A stretch of 64,000 nucleotides of DNA, taken from the NCBI GenBank assembly GCA_030603665.1, contig JAUVXJ010000002.1, positions 248,001 to 312,000 of the forward strand, in the 5' to 3' direction. The stretch comes from Chloroflexota bacterium. GTDB taxonomy: Bacteria; Chloroflexota; Anaerolineae; UBA7937; B3-Chlor. Below are positions 1 to 8,443 of this stretch, piece after piece. The notes under the pieces were generated by a model. The model did not search any database. It had not been told where the DNA came from and worked only from the letters and a program-made list of their open reading frames with translations. Position 1 is the stretch's first letter. The number at the start of each line of letters is the position of its first letter. Made by a program: the position numbers and the translations under genes.

Positions 1-638
1 ACCGTGCCGCAGGTTGGCTTTGCTCAACGTGCCTGGAAGAGATTGAATTCATTCGGCCGCCTGTCTGCCCTTTGTGCGGCCGGCCCACCAGGATTTCTCG
101 CCACTGCCCGTCCTGCAAGAATATGCCTCTGAGCATTGACGGAATACGCGCCGTGGGGTATCTTGAGGGAACGCTGCAGACTGCCATCCATCGCTTCAAG
201 TACTCCAATGTCCGTGCCCTGGCCACCCCCCTGGGCAAGCTGGCAATCGAGTACCTCAGCAGCAATCCCCTGCCCATGGACGTTGTGGTCCCTGTGCCTC
301 TTCACCCCCGCCGTCTACGGGAGCGAGGATACAATCAAGCTGCCCTTCTGGCCAAGGAGATCGGAGCCTCGGTAGACCTGCCAGTGATCGATGACGTGCT
401 CCTGCGGGTCAGAAGCACTATGCCGCAGGTGGGGCTGGCCGCTGCCCAGAGACGGGAGAACGTTAGAGGTGCCTTTCAGTGCGCAGACTCCAGCCTGGCC
501 GGGCTCAGGGTACTGCTCGTGGATGATGTTTGCACCACTGGGGCTACCCTGGATGCGTGTAGCGCTGCCCTGCGGGACACGGGAGTCAAGCTCGTGTGGG
601 GCTTGGTCCTGGCACGGGAAAGATGGCACGACCATTGA
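1..638 (+). CDS. comF: ComF family phosphoribosyltransferase, 5' end outside window
   Basis: The reading frame is open from base 3, so the start codon lies upstream of the window. ComF proteins couple an N-terminal zinc ribbon to a type I phosphoribosyltransferase fold and are linked to DNA uptake in competent bacteria; the enzymatic reaction is not established. The N-terminus shows three CxxC pairs (CSTC, CPLC, CPSC) within about the first 40 visible codons. The PRPP-binding loop VDDVCTTGAT lies near bases 518-550. A start at base 72 would delete the first two Cys pairs, so it is rejected. The gene is followed closely by the ribosome hibernation factor gene on the same strand. Confidence 0.9.
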   Translation, partial: RAAGWLCSTCLEEIEFIRPPVCPLCGRPTRISRHCPSCKNMPLSIDGIRAVGYLEGTLQTAIHRFKYSNVRALATPLGKLAIEYLSSNPLPMDVVVPVPLHPRRLRERGYNQAALLAKEIGASVDLPVIDDVLLRVRSTMPQVGLAAAQRRENVRGAFQCADSSLAGLRVLLVDDVCTTGATLDACSAALRDTGVKLVWGLVLARERWHDH

Positions 639-668
639 GACTGAATCTCTCACATGGAGGATCTTAGC

Positions 669-1211
669 ATGGAACTGATCATCACCGGCAAGAACATGGA
701 GATTAGCGACAGGGTACGCGAGTACGTGGAGAAGAAAGCTGGCAGATTGGACCGCTATCTACAGAACATCGACGAGGCGTCACTGGAACTGACCAGGTCA
801 AGTGCCAGGAGCGCCGAGGATCGGCACATAGCGCAGCTCACCGTGCGGGCCAAGGGCACCATTCTTCGCGCTGAGGAGAGAGCTCCTGATGTCTTCACTG
901 CCTTCGACGCGGTGCTGGATAAGATGTACCGGCAGATCATGCGCTACAAGACTAGAAGGCGAGGGCGTGGCCGCGTCCAAGAGGAAGAACTTCTGCCGCC
1001 CGTCGAGGAGTACGAAGAGGAGGCTCCGAGGCAGATAGTGAGAACTAAACGCTTTGTCGTGCTTCCCATGGGCGAGGAAGAGGCCGCCGACCAGATGGAA
1101 CTGTTGGGTCATGCTTTCTTTCTGTTCCTCAATGCCGAAACGGGTGAACTCAACATCATCTACAGGCGCCGCGACGGCAACTACGGCTTGATAGAGCCGG
1201 AGCTGGCATGA
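669..1211 (+). CDS. hpf: Ribosome hibernation promoting factor, long form (HPF/RaiA)
   Basis: The product is a 180-residue protein that binds the 30S decoding region in stationary phase and dimerises 70S ribosomes into inactive 100S particles. The N-terminal S30AE/YfiA domain (about residues 1-100, starting MELIITGKNMEI) is followed by a charged Glu/Arg linker. The C-terminal dimerisation domain (about residues 120-180) carries the hallmark run RRRDGNYGLIEP. Its length and two-domain layout match the long HPF of Gram-positive-type bacteria, not the short enterobacterial form. The start at 669 is chosen because GGAGG lies 8 nt upstream (656-660); an in-frame ATG at 654 overlaps that site. The stop overlaps the next start as ATGA. 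Confidence 0.95.
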   Translation: MELIITGKNMEISDRVREYVEKKAGRLDRYLQNIDEASLELTRSSARSAEDRHIAQLTVRAKGTILRAEERAPDVFTAFDAVLDKMYRQIMRYKTRRRGRGRVQEEELLPPVEEYEEEAPRQIVRTKRFVVLPMGEEEAADQMELLGHAFFLFLNAETGELNIIYRRRDGNYGLIEPELA

Positions 1212-1699
1212 CTGTGCCAGCTACGATTCTCTTCGTCTGCACAGGCAACCTCTGTCGATCTCCCATGGCAGAGGCCATTCTCAAGGCTCGGTTTCGGAGC
1301 GAAGGGAAGCACGCACTCTATCAGGTGCGCTCGGCCGGAGCCTGGACCCAGAACGGCCAAAGCGCCTCGGCTCTCGCCATCCAATCCATGGATGAGCTGG
1401 GGCTCGACATTACCAGTCACCGCTCTCGCTGCCTGACCGCTGAGGACGTAGCGGATGCCAGCCTGGTCAGTGTCATGACTCGAGATCACAAGGAAGCATT
1501 GCTTGCCGAGTTTCCCGAGGCGAGACAAAAGATCCTGCTGCTTAGCGAGCTGGCTGGAGAGACGTATGACATATTCGATCCTTACGGCAGCGACTCGCAG
1601 CAACTCTATCAGGAATGCGCGCGCGAGATTGGTCATCTGCTCGATGAAGGCTATCCTCGCCTTCTGGAACTCGTGGGGAGCGAATCAGAAGAAGGTTGA
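1208..1699 (+). CDS. Low-molecular-weight protein tyrosine phosphatase family
   Basis: This is a 163-residue cytoplasmic phosphatase of the LMW-PTP/arsenate reductase superfamily. The catalytic P-loop C(X)5R is present as CTGNLCRS at residues 10-17, and the general-acid Asp lies in the C-terminal DPYG motif near residue 126. In bacteria these enzymes act on phosphotyrosine proteins, sometimes those of polysaccharide export, or on arginine phosphate. The sequence does not say which substrate applies here. The start codon overlaps the hpf stop codon by 4 nt, so translation is probably coupled. The 3' end overlaps the convergent glycosyltransferase gene by 15 nt. Confidence 0.88.
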   Translation: MTVPATILFVCTGNLCRSPMAEAILKARFRSEGKHALYQVRSAGAWTQNGQSASALAIQSMDELGLDITSHRSRCLTAEDVADASLVSVMTRDHKEALLAEFPEARQKILLLSELAGETYDIFDPYGSDSQQLYQECAREIGHLLDEGYPRLLELVGSESEEG

Positions 1700-2464
1700 G
1701 GGGGTTTGCGCCCTCTGAAGGTTCCAGAGGCGCCAGTATCTCACTAGCTCATAGTAGGCCATAAGAGAACTAAGCAGCAGACCTCGCCACCCGTCCTGGT
1801 ACCCGCGTAGGGTGAGGTATCGCCACCGGAACTGGCGCAGCGGCTGAAGCACGAAGTTCCGCGGCCGAGCGCGCTCGCCGTTCTCGAACAGCATACGTGC
1901 CTCATGGTCAGTGTACCTGTTTTGCTTCTCGCGGAACTCCCACACCGTGCGATAATTGTGGTGGATCAAGGGATTTGACAGGTATCCAGCTTCGCCATCG
2001 ATATCGACCAGCTCGTGGACTGGCCGACGCTTGTCATACGTCGCCCTCTCCCTACGCAGCAAGCGTAGCTGATGGTCGGGATACCATCCCGCATGGCGGA
2101 TCCATTTGCCGAAGATGTAGTTCTTCCGGGGCACCCACCACCCGGCATAAGCATCCTCATCGATAACGAGTTTGATCTCCTCCACCAGTTCCTCCGTGAC
2201 TCGTTCATCGGCATCGACGAAGAGCACCCATTCCTTGCTTGCCATCCGCAACGCGGCGTTCCGCTGGAGAGCATAGTTGTCGAAGCGACGCTGTCGCACC
2301 TCTGCTCCCATTCCCCGTGCGATCTCCACAGTAGAGTCATCGCTGTACGAGTCCAAGACCAGAAGCTCGTCCGCCCATTGCAGCGTGCTCAGGCAGTCTG
2401 CGATGTTCGCTTCTTCGTTCCTGGCTAGAACGACGGCTGATATCTGCGCCATGGATCCTCGCAT
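1685..2464 (-). CDS. Family 2 glycosyltransferase, WaaE/KdtX-like
   Basis: A 259-residue cytoplasmic or peripheral GT-A fold sugar transferase. The N-terminal nucleotide-sugar site reads SAVVLARNEEANI, and the metal-binding acidic motif is FVDADERV near residue 85. The C-terminal region matches the arrangement of WaaE-like enzymes that add a sugar to a surface glycan. Acceptor and sugar are unknown. ATG codons at 2464 and 2452 are both possible; AGGA just before 2452 favours the shorter form. It is the last gene of the run mutL, lipoprotein, glycosyltransferase, glycosyltransferase, with a 42-nt gap to the previous gene. Confidence 0.85.
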   Translation of the reverse strand: MRGSMAQISAVVLARNEEANIADCLSTLQWADELLVLDSYSDDSTVEIARGMGAEVRQRRFDNYALQRNAALRMASKEWVLFVDADERVTEELVEEIKLVIDEDAYAGWWVPRKNYIFGKWIRHAGWYPDHQLRLLRRERATYDKRRPVHELVDIDGEAGYLSNPLIHHNYRTVWEFREKQNRYTDHEARMLFENGERARPRNFVLQPLRQFRWRYLTLRGYQDGWRGLLLSSLMAYYELVRYWRLWNLQRAQTPSTFF

Positions 2465-2506
2465 CTGGCCCGCCGCACAGCTATGTTGGGACTCCTCAAA
2501 GTGGTG

Positions 2507-3442
2507 TCACCAGGACAGAGATCGAATCTCACGATACGCCGTTAGGCGCCTCTCGAGCGAGTCCTGGTCCAGTTGGCCTCTCTTCGCCGCCCAGCGGTCA
2601 CGCAGGCCTCGGCTCAACACCCCCAGGGTCACAAGCCAGTGAGCAGCGCGCCTGAAGCCACTGCCGTAGTGCTTCTCGTAGAGCCGACGCCGGCTCTTGT
2701 GCAGTGCAACATGCATCTCGTCCCGGAACTGCGCCGTGCTCTGTCCCACATAGTGAACGATCTCTGCCTGAGGCCAGCAGACGATCTGCCACCCCGCATT
2801 CTTGATGCGCATACACCAATCGATCTCCTCACAGTACATGAAAAAGTCCTCGTCAAGCAGTCCCACCTCGTCGATGACCTGCCGCCTCACCATTAAGGCA
2901 GCTCCCAGAGGATGATCGATAGGGAAAGGCTCTCCCATCTCGTACAAATGGCGAGGGTAGCGACCGTTGACGCGAGAGTTGCTTAGCCGGTGGTGGAGAG
3001 GAAAGAAGTCCAGGAAGATCATAGCCAGCGAGGGAAACGAGAAGGCAGAATGCTGGAAACTCCCGTCGGGAAAGAGCAGCTTCGGCCCCACGACCCCGAT
3101 GTCGCTACGCCCCTCCAGCAACCGCATCATGCCGTCAAGTGCCCCTTCCCTGACGACCGTGTCCGGATTGAGAAGGATCACGTACCGCCCGCTGCTCTCG
3201 GCTATGGCCTGGTTGCTGCCAGCCGCGAAGCCTCGATTCTCCAAGTTGTCAAACAGACGCACTTGAGGGAAACAGTCGCGCACCATGGCCACGCTGTCGT
3301 CTGTTGATGCGTTGTCAACGACCAGCAGCTCGTACTCCAGCCGAGAACCCAAGGTGGAGATCACAGAGTCCAGGCAACCCCTCAGCAAGTCTCGGGTGTT
3401 GTAGCTGACGGTAATGACAGAGAGGTCCATTCCCTGGCCCAC
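2507..3442 (-). CDS. Family 2 glycosyltransferase, rhamnosyltransferase-like
   Basis: A 311-residue GT-A enzyme of the WbbL/rhamnosyltransferase type. It opens with LSVITVSYNT, has the donor-site acidic motif LLNPDT near residue 95, and continues with the GPKLLFPDGS and YCEEIDWCMR blocks typical of this group (the latter holds the likely catalytic acidic residues). It presumably extends a surface or capsular polysaccharide; the sugar is not determinable. The GTG start at 3442 follows TAGGA. An ATG four codons in is an alternative. It begins 5 nt after the lipoprotein gene ends, indicating co-transcription. Confidence 0.87.
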   Translation of the reverse strand: MGQGMDLSVITVSYNTRDLLRGCLDSVISTLGSRLEYELLVVDNASTDDSVAMVRDCFPQVRLFDNLENRGFAAGSNQAIAESSGRYVILLNPDTVVREGALDGMMRLLEGRSDIGVVGPKLLFPDGSFQHSAFSFPSLAMIFLDFFPLHHRLSNSRVNGRYPRHLYEMGEPFPIDHPLGAALMVRRQVIDEVGLLDEDFFMYCEEIDWCMRIKNAGWQIVCWPQAEIVHYVGQSTAQFRDEMHVALHKSRRRLYEKHYGSGFRRAAHWLVTLGVLSRGLRDRWAAKRGQLDQDSLERRLTAYREIRSLSW

Positions 3443-3447
3443 TGGTC

Positions 3448-4698
3448 CTAGAAGCCGATGGTGATCTCGGTGGGGTTCTGCTTGTCGTTGATAATGCGCA
3501 CTTGCTCATGCACCAGCCCCGCCCAGTAGTAGGGGTTGATCTTGGGTGGTTCGTCGATGATAGTGATGTGACCTACTACTGTCACGCGCCGACCCGGGAG
3601 CAGGTATAGTTGCCTCTGACCGTCGATTATCCTCTCCTCCAGGTCCTCGTCGCTGCCAAGCTGCCAGCGATAGGTGTAGGGGCGCCCGTCGCTATTGCCC
3701 TCGAAGTCCACACCTACGCGGAAAATCCCTGGCTCTTCGTAGAAGCCCAGAGTGTTGTAGTTGTCCCGGCTGGTATAGGTGGTCCCCGATGCCGGTCCCT
3801 TGGTGCGAATCGCTACCCCCCCCACGTTCTCCACAGTGACCGTCAGGTTGAGAGTCCCTCCTAGTGGGACTACCGTCGGAGAGAACTCCACGGTCTGGAT
3901 CTCCGCCAGAGGAAGCCCACCATCCTCGATGGTCAAGGGAGCCTCCTCCACCACCCTGTTTCCAACACGATCAGCGGCCTCGACCACTACCGTGTATTGA
4001 CCATCAGGGGGTGGCGACGCACCCTGGTCAATCCCCCCATCGTAGTCGTACTCCCAAAGACCAGAGTCCAGCTCTACCTTGCTGGGACTCTCTTCCAGAT
4101 CGAACTGCTCTTCGTCCCATCTGGTCTTGGGAAGTCCCACCGGATATCGATCGCCGTGCTCGTCTCTCAGATAGACCTCCACCTCCGCGGGTTCCAGCAG
4201 GCGATAGCTAATGGAGATACGATCGTTGATGCCATCCTGATTAGGGGTGAAGACCTGAGGGAAGACCTTGAAGTCCTCCACCTGGGGTCCTTGGCTGTCT
4301 CCACCTCTGACGGTGAGTCGATCTTGCAAGCTCTCCGTCTCACCAGACTCGCTGTCAGCGGCCTCCACTACCAAGGTGTACTCCCCATCCGGTATGACTT
4401 GCCCCTCGATGACGCCACCGAAGAGAGCCTCGTACTCTCCAGGAGAGCGCCGGTTGCCCTTGCGGAAGAGGTACCTCTGGCCTTCTCCATCAACGAAATA
4501 GATGTAGACTTGTGATGGACGAGAGATCTTGTAGCTGATTCTGGCCACGTCGTCCACCCCATCCGCGTTAGGGGACATGACAGCTGGCTCCACCTCTACA
4601 TCGTACACCAGGGGGTTCCTTCCAGCACAGGCGCCTAGGCCCATGAGTGCTGGCGCCAGGACCGCTATCAAGACAACCCAGATCCTACGGTTTCTCAA
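3448..4698 (-). CDS. Lipoprotein with repeated FlgD/Ig-like domains
   Basis: A 416-residue exported protein. The signal peptide ends in the lipobox LGAC near residue 24, so it is probably lipid-anchored outside the cytoplasmic membrane. Two copies of a FlgD-type Ig module follow, each introduced by a phrase such as SPNADGVDD (about residue 43) or TPNQDGIND (about residue 150) and closing with DGEYTLVVEAAD or DGQYTVVVEAAD. A third beta-rich segment completes the protein. Such modules are usually structural or adhesive. The TTG start is supported by GGAGG 8 nt upstream. It sits 21 nt after mutL and directly before two glycosyltransferases, so a cell-surface role is inferred. Confidence 0.8.
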   Translation of the reverse strand: MRNRRIWVVLIAVLAPALMGLGACAGRNPLVYDVEVEPAVMSPNADGVDDVARISYKISRPSQVYIYFVDGEGQRYLFRKGNRRSPGEYEALFGGVIEGQVIPDGEYTLVVEAADSESGETESLQDRLTVRGGDSQGPQVEDFKVFPQVFTPNQDGINDRISISYRLLEPAEVEVYLRDEHGDRYPVGLPKTRWDEEQFDLEESPSKVELDSGLWEYDYDGGIDQGASPPPDGQYTVVVEAADRVGNRVVEEAPLTIEDGGLPLAEIQTVEFSPTVVPLGGTLNLTVTVENVGGVAIRTKGPASGTTYTSRDNYNTLGFYEEPGIFRVGVDFEGNSDGRPYTYRWQLGSDEDLEERIIDGQRQLYLLPGRRVTVVGHITIIDEPPKINPYYWAGLVHEQVRIINDKQNPTEITIGF

Positions 4699-4719
4699 AG
4701 CCGATACCTCCGCATAATG

Positions 4720-6459
4720 TCACCTCCTACCGAACTCTCGTTCTAGCTGCTCGGCGCTGACGTGAAGCATGGTGGGCCGCCCGTGAGGGCAGGTTCGCGG
4801 CAGGCTTGTCTGCTCCAGTTGCACAATCAACTCTTGCATCTGATCCGTGGTCAGGGTCTCTCCGGCCCTGGTTGCCCCGTGGCAGGCCAGACCGATGATG
4901 ATCTCCTCCTCCCAGGGGCGGACTCCATCGGCTCTCTCAACTTCGTCCACGATGTCCAGGATGGACCGCCCCACGTCCGCGGTCTGGAGAATGGTCGGCA
5001 CCCCGCGAAGCAGATACGTGTCTCCACCGAAAGGCTCGATATCAAAGCCCAGCTCCCGGAGCTTGGTCAGGCGCTCCTCGTTCAGTCCGGCGTGTCTGGG
5101 CCCGGGCTCGATGGTGATCGGCTCCACAAGCGTCTGCGAGGCGACAGAGGCTCTGGCCCTCTCCGCGTGAAAGTGCTCGTACAGCACTCGCTCGTGTGCG
5201 GCGTGCTGGTCGATGAGATACATGCCGGTCGGTCCTTCGGCGATGACATACGTACGTCCAAGTTGCCCCAGCACCCTCAACATGGGGAGCTTGTCCCTGC
5301 CGGAGGGCTCCGCGGTGGATGTCAGCGGTTCGGCCGTTCGCTGCACCTCCAGAGCCAGGTCACCCACGCGCATGCCCGGCCGAGTTCCCGCCTCCACCAG
5401 ACGGCGCTGTCTCGCCTCCACGACGTGCGCCCACCCAAAGCTGGCCGAGTCGCCAGGCACCGGTGCCATGACGGAGAGCGTTTGCCGCACTGCCCGTTGC
5501 ACGGCTGAGTACACCACGCCCGTATCACGAAACCGCACCTCGCTCTTGGCGGGATGGACGTTGACGTCCACGTCCTGGCTCGGCAGCTCCAACTTCAGCA
5601 CCGCAATGGGGTGTCTACCCTTGGGAAGGAGGCCGTGGTACGCCTCCCTTATCGCTTTGCCGATGAGCCGGTCTCGCACGAATCGATGGTTGACCAGCGT
5701 TGTCACGTTACGCGTATCCGATCTATGAAGCGATGGATCGCTGACGAAACCGTGCACTGCTACGGCCGACTCGCTGGCGGCACCGTCCTGGATCTCCAGC
5801 ATCTGCTGGGCGATGTCAAGACCGTAGACCTCGATCAGCACATCGCGGAGGTTGCCGCTGCCCTTCGACTGAAAGACCGTCCGGCCATCGCTGAGCAGGC
5901 TGAACCGCAGCCCCGGATACGCCATCGCGCAGCAAGTGACCGATTCGCTGATATGCCGTGCCTCTGTCTGGACAGAGCGCATGAACTTGAGGCGAGCGGG
6001 AGTGTTGTAAAACAGGTTCTCCACTGTCACGACAGTGCCCTGCGCGCTCCCCTGCGCCTCGTGATGCGCCATTCGCCCACCCTCCAGGCGCAGCAGAGTC
6101 CCCACTTGTTCACCTTTCGCCCGGGTCAGCACCGTCAGGTGAGACACAGCAGCGATGCTAGGCAATGCTTCTCCCCGGAATCCCAGAGTCGAGATGTCGG
6201 ACAGCTCCTCTATGGCCCTCAGCTTACTGGTGGCGTAGCGTTCGAAGGCGAGCTCCACCTCGTCGCCAGGGATCCCGCTTCCGTCATCGATTACCCTGAT
6301 CAGCCTTCGTCCTCCCTGGCGGATCTCTACCGCGATGTCTTGAGCACCGGCGTCGATGGAGTTCTCGACCAATTCCTTCACCACGGAGGCCGGACGCTCG
6401 ACAACCTCTCCCGCCGCGATTCTCGAGGCTACATCGTCGGACAGTTTCTTGATGTTCAT
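4720..6459 (-). CDS. mutL: DNA mismatch repair protein MutL
   Basis: A 579-residue GHKL ATPase that links mismatch recognition by MutS to strand removal. The N-terminal ATPase motifs are complete: ELVENSIDAGA (about 30-40), DDGSGI, RYATSKL and GFRGEALPSI. The C-terminal domain has the endonuclease metal site DQHAAHERVLYE (about 420), plus ACHGATRAG-like and CPHGRPT motifs. It therefore belongs to the nicking MutL class used by bacteria without MutH. It heads a minus-strand run with a lipoprotein and two glycosyltransferases, which is an unusual set of partners. No mutS is in the window. Confidence 0.97.
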   Translation of the reverse strand: MNIKKLSDDVASRIAAGEVVERPASVVKELVENSIDAGAQDIAVEIRQGGRRLIRVIDDGSGIPGDEVELAFERYATSKLRAIEELSDISTLGFRGEALPSIAAVSHLTVLTRAKGEQVGTLLRLEGGRMAHHEAQGSAQGTVVTVENLFYNTPARLKFMRSVQTEARHISESVTCCAMAYPGLRFSLLSDGRTVFQSKGSGNLRDVLIEVYGLDIAQQMLEIQDGAASESAVAVHGFVSDPSLHRSDTRNVTTLVNHRFVRDRLIGKAIREAYHGLLPKGRHPIAVLKLELPSQDVDVNVHPAKSEVRFRDTGVVYSAVQRAVRQTLSVMAPVPGDSASFGWAHVVEARQRRLVEAGTRPGMRVGDLALEVQRTAEPLTSTAEPSGRDKLPMLRVLGQLGRTYVIAEGPTGMYLIDQHAAHERVLYEHFHAERARASVASQTLVEPITIEPGPRHAGLNEERLTKLRELGFDIEPFGGDTYLLRGVPTILQTADVGRSILDIVDEVERADGVRPWEEEIIIGLACHGATRAGETLTTDQMQELIVQLEQTSLPRTCPHGRPTMLHVSAEQLEREFGRR

Positions 6460-6611
6460 GGCTCTAGGGAATCATCCCGGATTATGTCAACGAAATGACC
6501 GCAAGGACGCTTCGCTATTGTACCATAGCGATTGGCGACGCGCCAAGGATGCGGCGGTCTTACGTTGCAGGGGAAGGTACCACAGGCACTCGGCATCCCC
6601 GTGCTGAATTG

Positions 6612-6640
6612 TTGACCCTTACCTGCTCTTCGTGTAGAAT
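6612..6640 (+). promoter_or_regulatory. Sigma-70 type promoter ahead of the relic-HIT-kinase-YqeY run
   Basis: TTGACC at 6612-6617 and TAGAAT at 6635-6640 are separated by exactly 17 nt. The promoter fires toward the degenerate thiolase/dehydrogenase relic and the HIT gene. It probably once served a beta-oxidation gene and now serves the downstream housekeeping genes. Confidence 0.65.
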
Positions 6641-6692
6641 TGCACGGGAAAGACCGCCTCGCAACTCGAGCCCATAGCCAGGAGATGAAGTG

Positions 6693-6901
6693 GTGAACGA
6701 TATCGTCATTGTTGACGGAGTGCGTACTCCAATAGGCAGCCACGGCGGAGGGCTCAGAGACGTAACGCCACAGGAGTCGGCCAAGATCGTCATGGTCGAG
6801 ACGTTCGGGTGACTCGTATTCTGGAGGGTACGAGCGAGATCCAACGCTTCGTCATCGCCTCAGATATGCTCCGAGAGGAGTACGTGCAGCTGGACCCGTA
6901 G
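6693..6901 (+). pseudogene. Fused relic: thiolase N-terminus joined to acyl-CoA dehydrogenase C-terminus
   Basis: From a GTG at 6693, preceded by AGGAGA, 39 codons match the start of acetyl-CoA acetyltransferases (DIVIVDGVRTPIG, then GLRDVTPQE) and stop at 6812. In the +2-shifted frame, from about 6782 to the stop at 6901, the sequence reads as the last residues of an acyl-CoA dehydrogenase (RDVRVTRILEGTSEIQRFVI, ending REEYVQLDP). EGTSEIQR is the family's C-terminal signature. The two pieces overlap around 6782-6812. A deletion that removed about 350 thiolase codons and most of a dehydrogenase gene explains this best. The remnant is not expected to encode a working enzyme. Confidence 0.75.
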
Positions 6902-6955
6902 TCGGGGCACGTGGTGCTACGGCCTGGTTGATACCCCCATGCGGAGGACTGCTGG

Positions 6956-7324
6956 ATGCGATGCATCTTCTGCCGCATAGTCGCTGGTGAAGCTGACGGC
7001 GACATCCTGTTTCAGGATGAGAAGATGACTGCTTTCCGAGATATGCGTCCACAGGCGCCGACTCACGTACTCATCGTCCCTAATTCACACGTGTCGTCGC
7101 TCGCGGAACTTCTGGACACCGACAGTTCGCTGCTGGTCAGGATGTTCTCCCAGGCGCACCACCTGGCCGAAGCCATGGGCGTGGCGGACAAGGGTTACCG
7201 CCTGATCATCAACAATGGCCCGGACGCAGGGCAGGTGGTGGACCACCTACACCTGCATCTACTGGGTGGCAAGCGTATGCCACCAAACCGCATGTCCTTG
7301 CGTTGGAAGGACGAAATGGCCTAG
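6956..7324 (+). CDS. HIT family (HINT-like) nucleotide hydrolase
   Basis: A 122-residue cytosolic protein of the histidine triad superfamily, which hydrolyses purine nucleoside phosphoramidates and related adenylated compounds. The N-terminal zinc-type Cys pair (CIFC) is present, as is the conserved HVLIVPNSH segment. The catalytic triad motif is HLHLHLLGG near residues 100-108. Length and layout are standard for HINT proteins. It shares the strand and probably the transcript with the adenosine-specific kinase and YqeY genes. The promoter at 6612-6640 is the only clear one upstream. Confidence 0.93.
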   Translation: MRCIFCRIVAGEADGDILFQDEKMTAFRDMRPQAPTHVLIVPNSHVSSLAELLDTDSSLLVRMFSQAHHLAEAMGVADKGYRLIINNGPDAGQVVDHLHLHLLGGKRMPPNRMSLRWKDEMA

Positions 7325-7344
7325 CATCCAGGCAGGAGTACGAC

Positions 7345-7827
7345 ATGGAGTTACTGACAGTCAAGATAGACAAACCGGATGACAGCAATGTGATTATTGG
7401 CCAGTCGCATTTTATCAAGACGGTCGAGGATTTGCACGAGGCCCTCGTCAATTCGGTGCCCACCATCAAGTTTGGGCTGGCCTTCTGTGAGGCCTCAGGG
7501 CCTTGTCTCGTGCGGGTCAGTGGCAACGATGATCATCTGATGAAGCTGGCACAGGATAACGCTTTCGCCCTCTCTGCAGGCCACACGTTTATCATACTTG
7601 TGGAAGAAGCATATCCGCTCAACCTGCTGGGAGCCATCAAACACGTCGCCGAGGTCTGCTCGATATTCTGCGCCACGGCAAACCCAGTCCAGGTAGTAGT
7701 TGCTGAAACGGAGCAGGGGCGAGGTGTGCTGGGAGTCATAGATGGCTTCAAGTCCAAGGGCATAGAGAGCAAGGACGATGCAGCCGAGCGCAGGGAGTTC
7801 CTGCGGAAGATCGGCTACAAGCTATAG
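7345..7827 (+). CDS. Adenosine-specific kinase family protein (PF04008-like)
   Basis: A 160-residue protein of the small family whose structurally studied archaeal member binds adenosine and AMP. The sequence starts MELLTVKIDKP and shows the family features GQSHFIKTVEDLHEAL, FGLAFCEASGPCLVR and a C-terminal GVIDGFKSKGIE that probably forms the nucleotide-binding edge. The start at 7345 is chosen because GGCAGGAG lies 6 nt upstream; an in-frame ATG at 7303 falls inside the preceding HIT gene. Physiological function is uncertain, but its position beside a HIT nucleotide hydrolase fits purine nucleotide turnover. Confidence 0.85.
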   Translation: MELLTVKIDKPDDSNVIIGQSHFIKTVEDLHEALVNSVPTIKFGLAFCEASGPCLVRVSGNDDHLMKLAQDNAFALSAGHTFIILVEEAYPLNLLGAIKHVAEVCSIFCATANPVQVVVAETEQGRGVLGVIDGFKSKGIESKDDAAERREFLRKIGYKL

Positions 7828-7880
7828 CGACCCCAAACCACAGGGGAAAGGTGGTTGGCGGACAAGCCAGGGAGCAGACA

Positions 7881-8333
7881 GTGGGACTGAAGAAGAAGCT
7901 GGAGAAAGACCTCAGAGAGGCTCTGAGGAACAAGGACGAACGGCGTAAGGCGACTATACGCCTTGCGCTAGCCGCCATCAAGAACGCGGAGATATCCAAG
8001 GGGAAGGAGCTTGACGAGAGTGAAGTGATCGGCGTGCTCTCCAAGGAAGCCAAGCTGCGTCGCGAATCCGCCGAGCAGTTCGCAGAGGGAGGCCGAGATG
8101 ATCTGGTCGCTCAAGAAGAGGAAGATCTCTCCATCCTCATGGAATACCTTCCTGCCCAGCTGTCGCAAGGGGAGATAGAGGCGCGAGCCCGGGAAGTCAT
8201 CGAAGAAGTTGGAGCCACTGACCTCGCGCAGATGGGTGACGTGATGCGGGTGCTGATGCCGCAGCTGAAGGGCAAGGCCGACGGCCAGGTGGTCAGTGAC
8301 ACGGTCAAAGGAATCCTGAGTAAGACACAATAG
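7881..8333 (+). CDS. GatB/YqeY domain protein
   Basis: A 150-residue soluble protein of the YqeY family, homologous to the tail domain of the amidotransferase subunit GatB. The family binds tRNA-related substrates, but its free-standing members have no proven role. The sequence follows the family pattern: LKKKLEKDLREALRNKDE, then RRKATIRLALAAIKNAEI, then YLPAQLS, and a C-terminal GKADGQVVSDTVK. The GTG at 7881 is preferred because AGGGAG lies 6 nt before it and it gives the usual N-terminus; an in-frame start at 7851 would add ten unlikely residues. A hairpin terminator follows at 8390. Confidence 0.88.
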   Translation: MGLKKKLEKDLREALRNKDERRKATIRLALAAIKNAEISKGKELDESEVIGVLSKEAKLRRESAEQFAEGGRDDLVAQEEEDLSILMEYLPAQLSQGEIEARAREVIEEVGATDLAQMGDVMRVLMPQLKGKADGQVVSDTVKGILSKTQ

Positions 8334-8389
8334 TCATCCCGCCAGCAGGCGACTCACCTGAAGAGGGACCGAGCTACTGACGTCGTCCT

Positions 8390-8409
8390 GGAGCGCTCGT
8401 TGGCGCTCC
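8390..8409 (+). terminator. Hairpin after yqeY
   Basis: GGAGCGC and GCGCTCC pair perfectly around a 6-nt loop, followed by CTTACTT. It separates the HIT-kinase-YqeY run from pgpH. The T-rich tail is weak, so termination efficiency is uncertain. Confidence 0.45.
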
Positions 8410-8443
8410 CTTACTTAGCTAGAGTTGATGGTGCAAGGATAGC

